In this document: piece after piece, positions 43,780 through 43,855 of the stretch
Numbering within the stretch: position 1 is the stretch's first letter
How the letters are laid out: each line of letters opens with the position of its first letter
DNA from: an uncultured Bacteroides sp.
Lineage (GTDB): Bacteria > Bacteroidota > Bacteroidia > Bacteroidales > Bacteroidaceae
NCBI RefSeq assembly: GCF_947632445.1
Contig: NZ_CANRPM010000020.1
Location: 1-43,855 of the forward strand
DNA: 43,855 bases
Direction of reading: 5' to 3'
Notes under the pieces: model-generated
Told to the model about the DNA's origin: nothing
The model's database searches: none
The model's input: the letters and a program-made list of their open reading frames with translations, nothing else
Made by a program: the position numbers and the translations under genes

Positions 43780-43855
43780 TGTCTAGTCCTGAAATAGCGT
43801 TACAACAAAAAGTAACATTATGGAAAAGACAGAAACAAAGTACGTTAAGCGCACA
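43780..43855 (+). mobile_element. 5' end of a second, outward-facing copy of the insertion sequence
   Basis: Starts TGTCTAGTCCTG at 43780 and is the exact reverse complement of 1-76. About 40 bases in, an ATG at 43820 opens a frame to the window edge. The identity extends one base further (43779 with 77), giving a 77-bp match. Both copies point out of the window. Confidence 0.6.
43820..43855 (+). CDS. Transposase N-terminus (partial)
   Basis: Twelve codons, MEKTETKYVKRT, open to the window end; identical to those at 36-1 on the other strand. Resembles the first ORF of IS3-like elements, but too short to be sure. Confidence 0.4.
   Translation, partial: MEKTETKYVKRT

Noticed and set aside
1..43855. 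A 43.7-kb composite transposon between the two insertion-sequence ends
   Set aside because: The interior is mostly core genes (ackA, murF, asd, pyk, luxS), so chance flanking or an assembly break is more likely than a moving unit.

Overview
The window looks like a stretch of chromosome from a Bacteroidales bacterium, most likely Bacteroides or a close relative. Several gene starts sit just downstream of the Bacteroidetes -7 promoter motif TAnnTTTG. The gene content also fits: a VanZ-like protein, a TlpA-like lipoprotein with a DUF4369-like N-terminus, a YfhO-type membrane protein, pta before ackA, and lolD and a lolC-like gene in separate operons. No rRNA, tRNA or CRISPR array was seen. All calls were made by eye from sequence; no database search was run.

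Layout. 1-77 and 43779-43855 are exact reverse complements. They appear to be the 5' ends of two copies of one insertion sequence, both reading outward, so the window is probably a whole contig that stopped at that repeat. 121-5679 holds pta-ackA (minus), lrgAB and two acyltransferase-fold genes (plus). 5705-8498 holds cdaA, folP and a small mechanosensitive channel (minus). 8681-12888 holds murF, a vanZ-like gene, a sodium symporter and a helix-hairpin-helix protein. 12839-16404 is a minus-strand operon: antiporter, tcdA, lolD. asd starts at 16713.

17721-28400 is the accessory part. It begins with a possibly frameshifted small gene. A three-gene set follows: a uracil-DNA-glycosylase-like protein, a double zinc-ribbon protein and a YkvA-like protein. 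Next comes an AT-rich operon at 19845-26261 with three different dynamin-like GTPases and a small membrane coiled-coil protein. It ends with a short ORF, an unrecognised protein and a WYL-domain regulator. The GTPase operon is the best candidate for an undescribed system: membrane remodelling, stress response or phage defence are all possible.

29125-38932 is core again: comM, a TlpA-like lipoprotein without the thioredoxin cysteines, a large TPR lipoprotein and xerD on the minus strand; aroQ, pyk, an O-methyltransferase, rbfA and lolC-like on the plus strand. 39734-43618 holds a YfhO-like protein and the mtnN-luxS pair, which detoxifies S-adenosylhomocysteine and makes the AI-2 precursor.

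Non-coding structure is rich. A roughly 700-bp sequence is present twice in direct orientation (28415-29115 and 39047-39748), each time between convergent genes. The second copy lies inside an element with 20-bp terminal inverted repeats that supplies the last codons of the YfhO-like gene. Tandem arrays with exact 22- or 23-bp period occur at four intergenic places. An 8-bp unit is repeated five times across the stop codon of the second GTPase gene.
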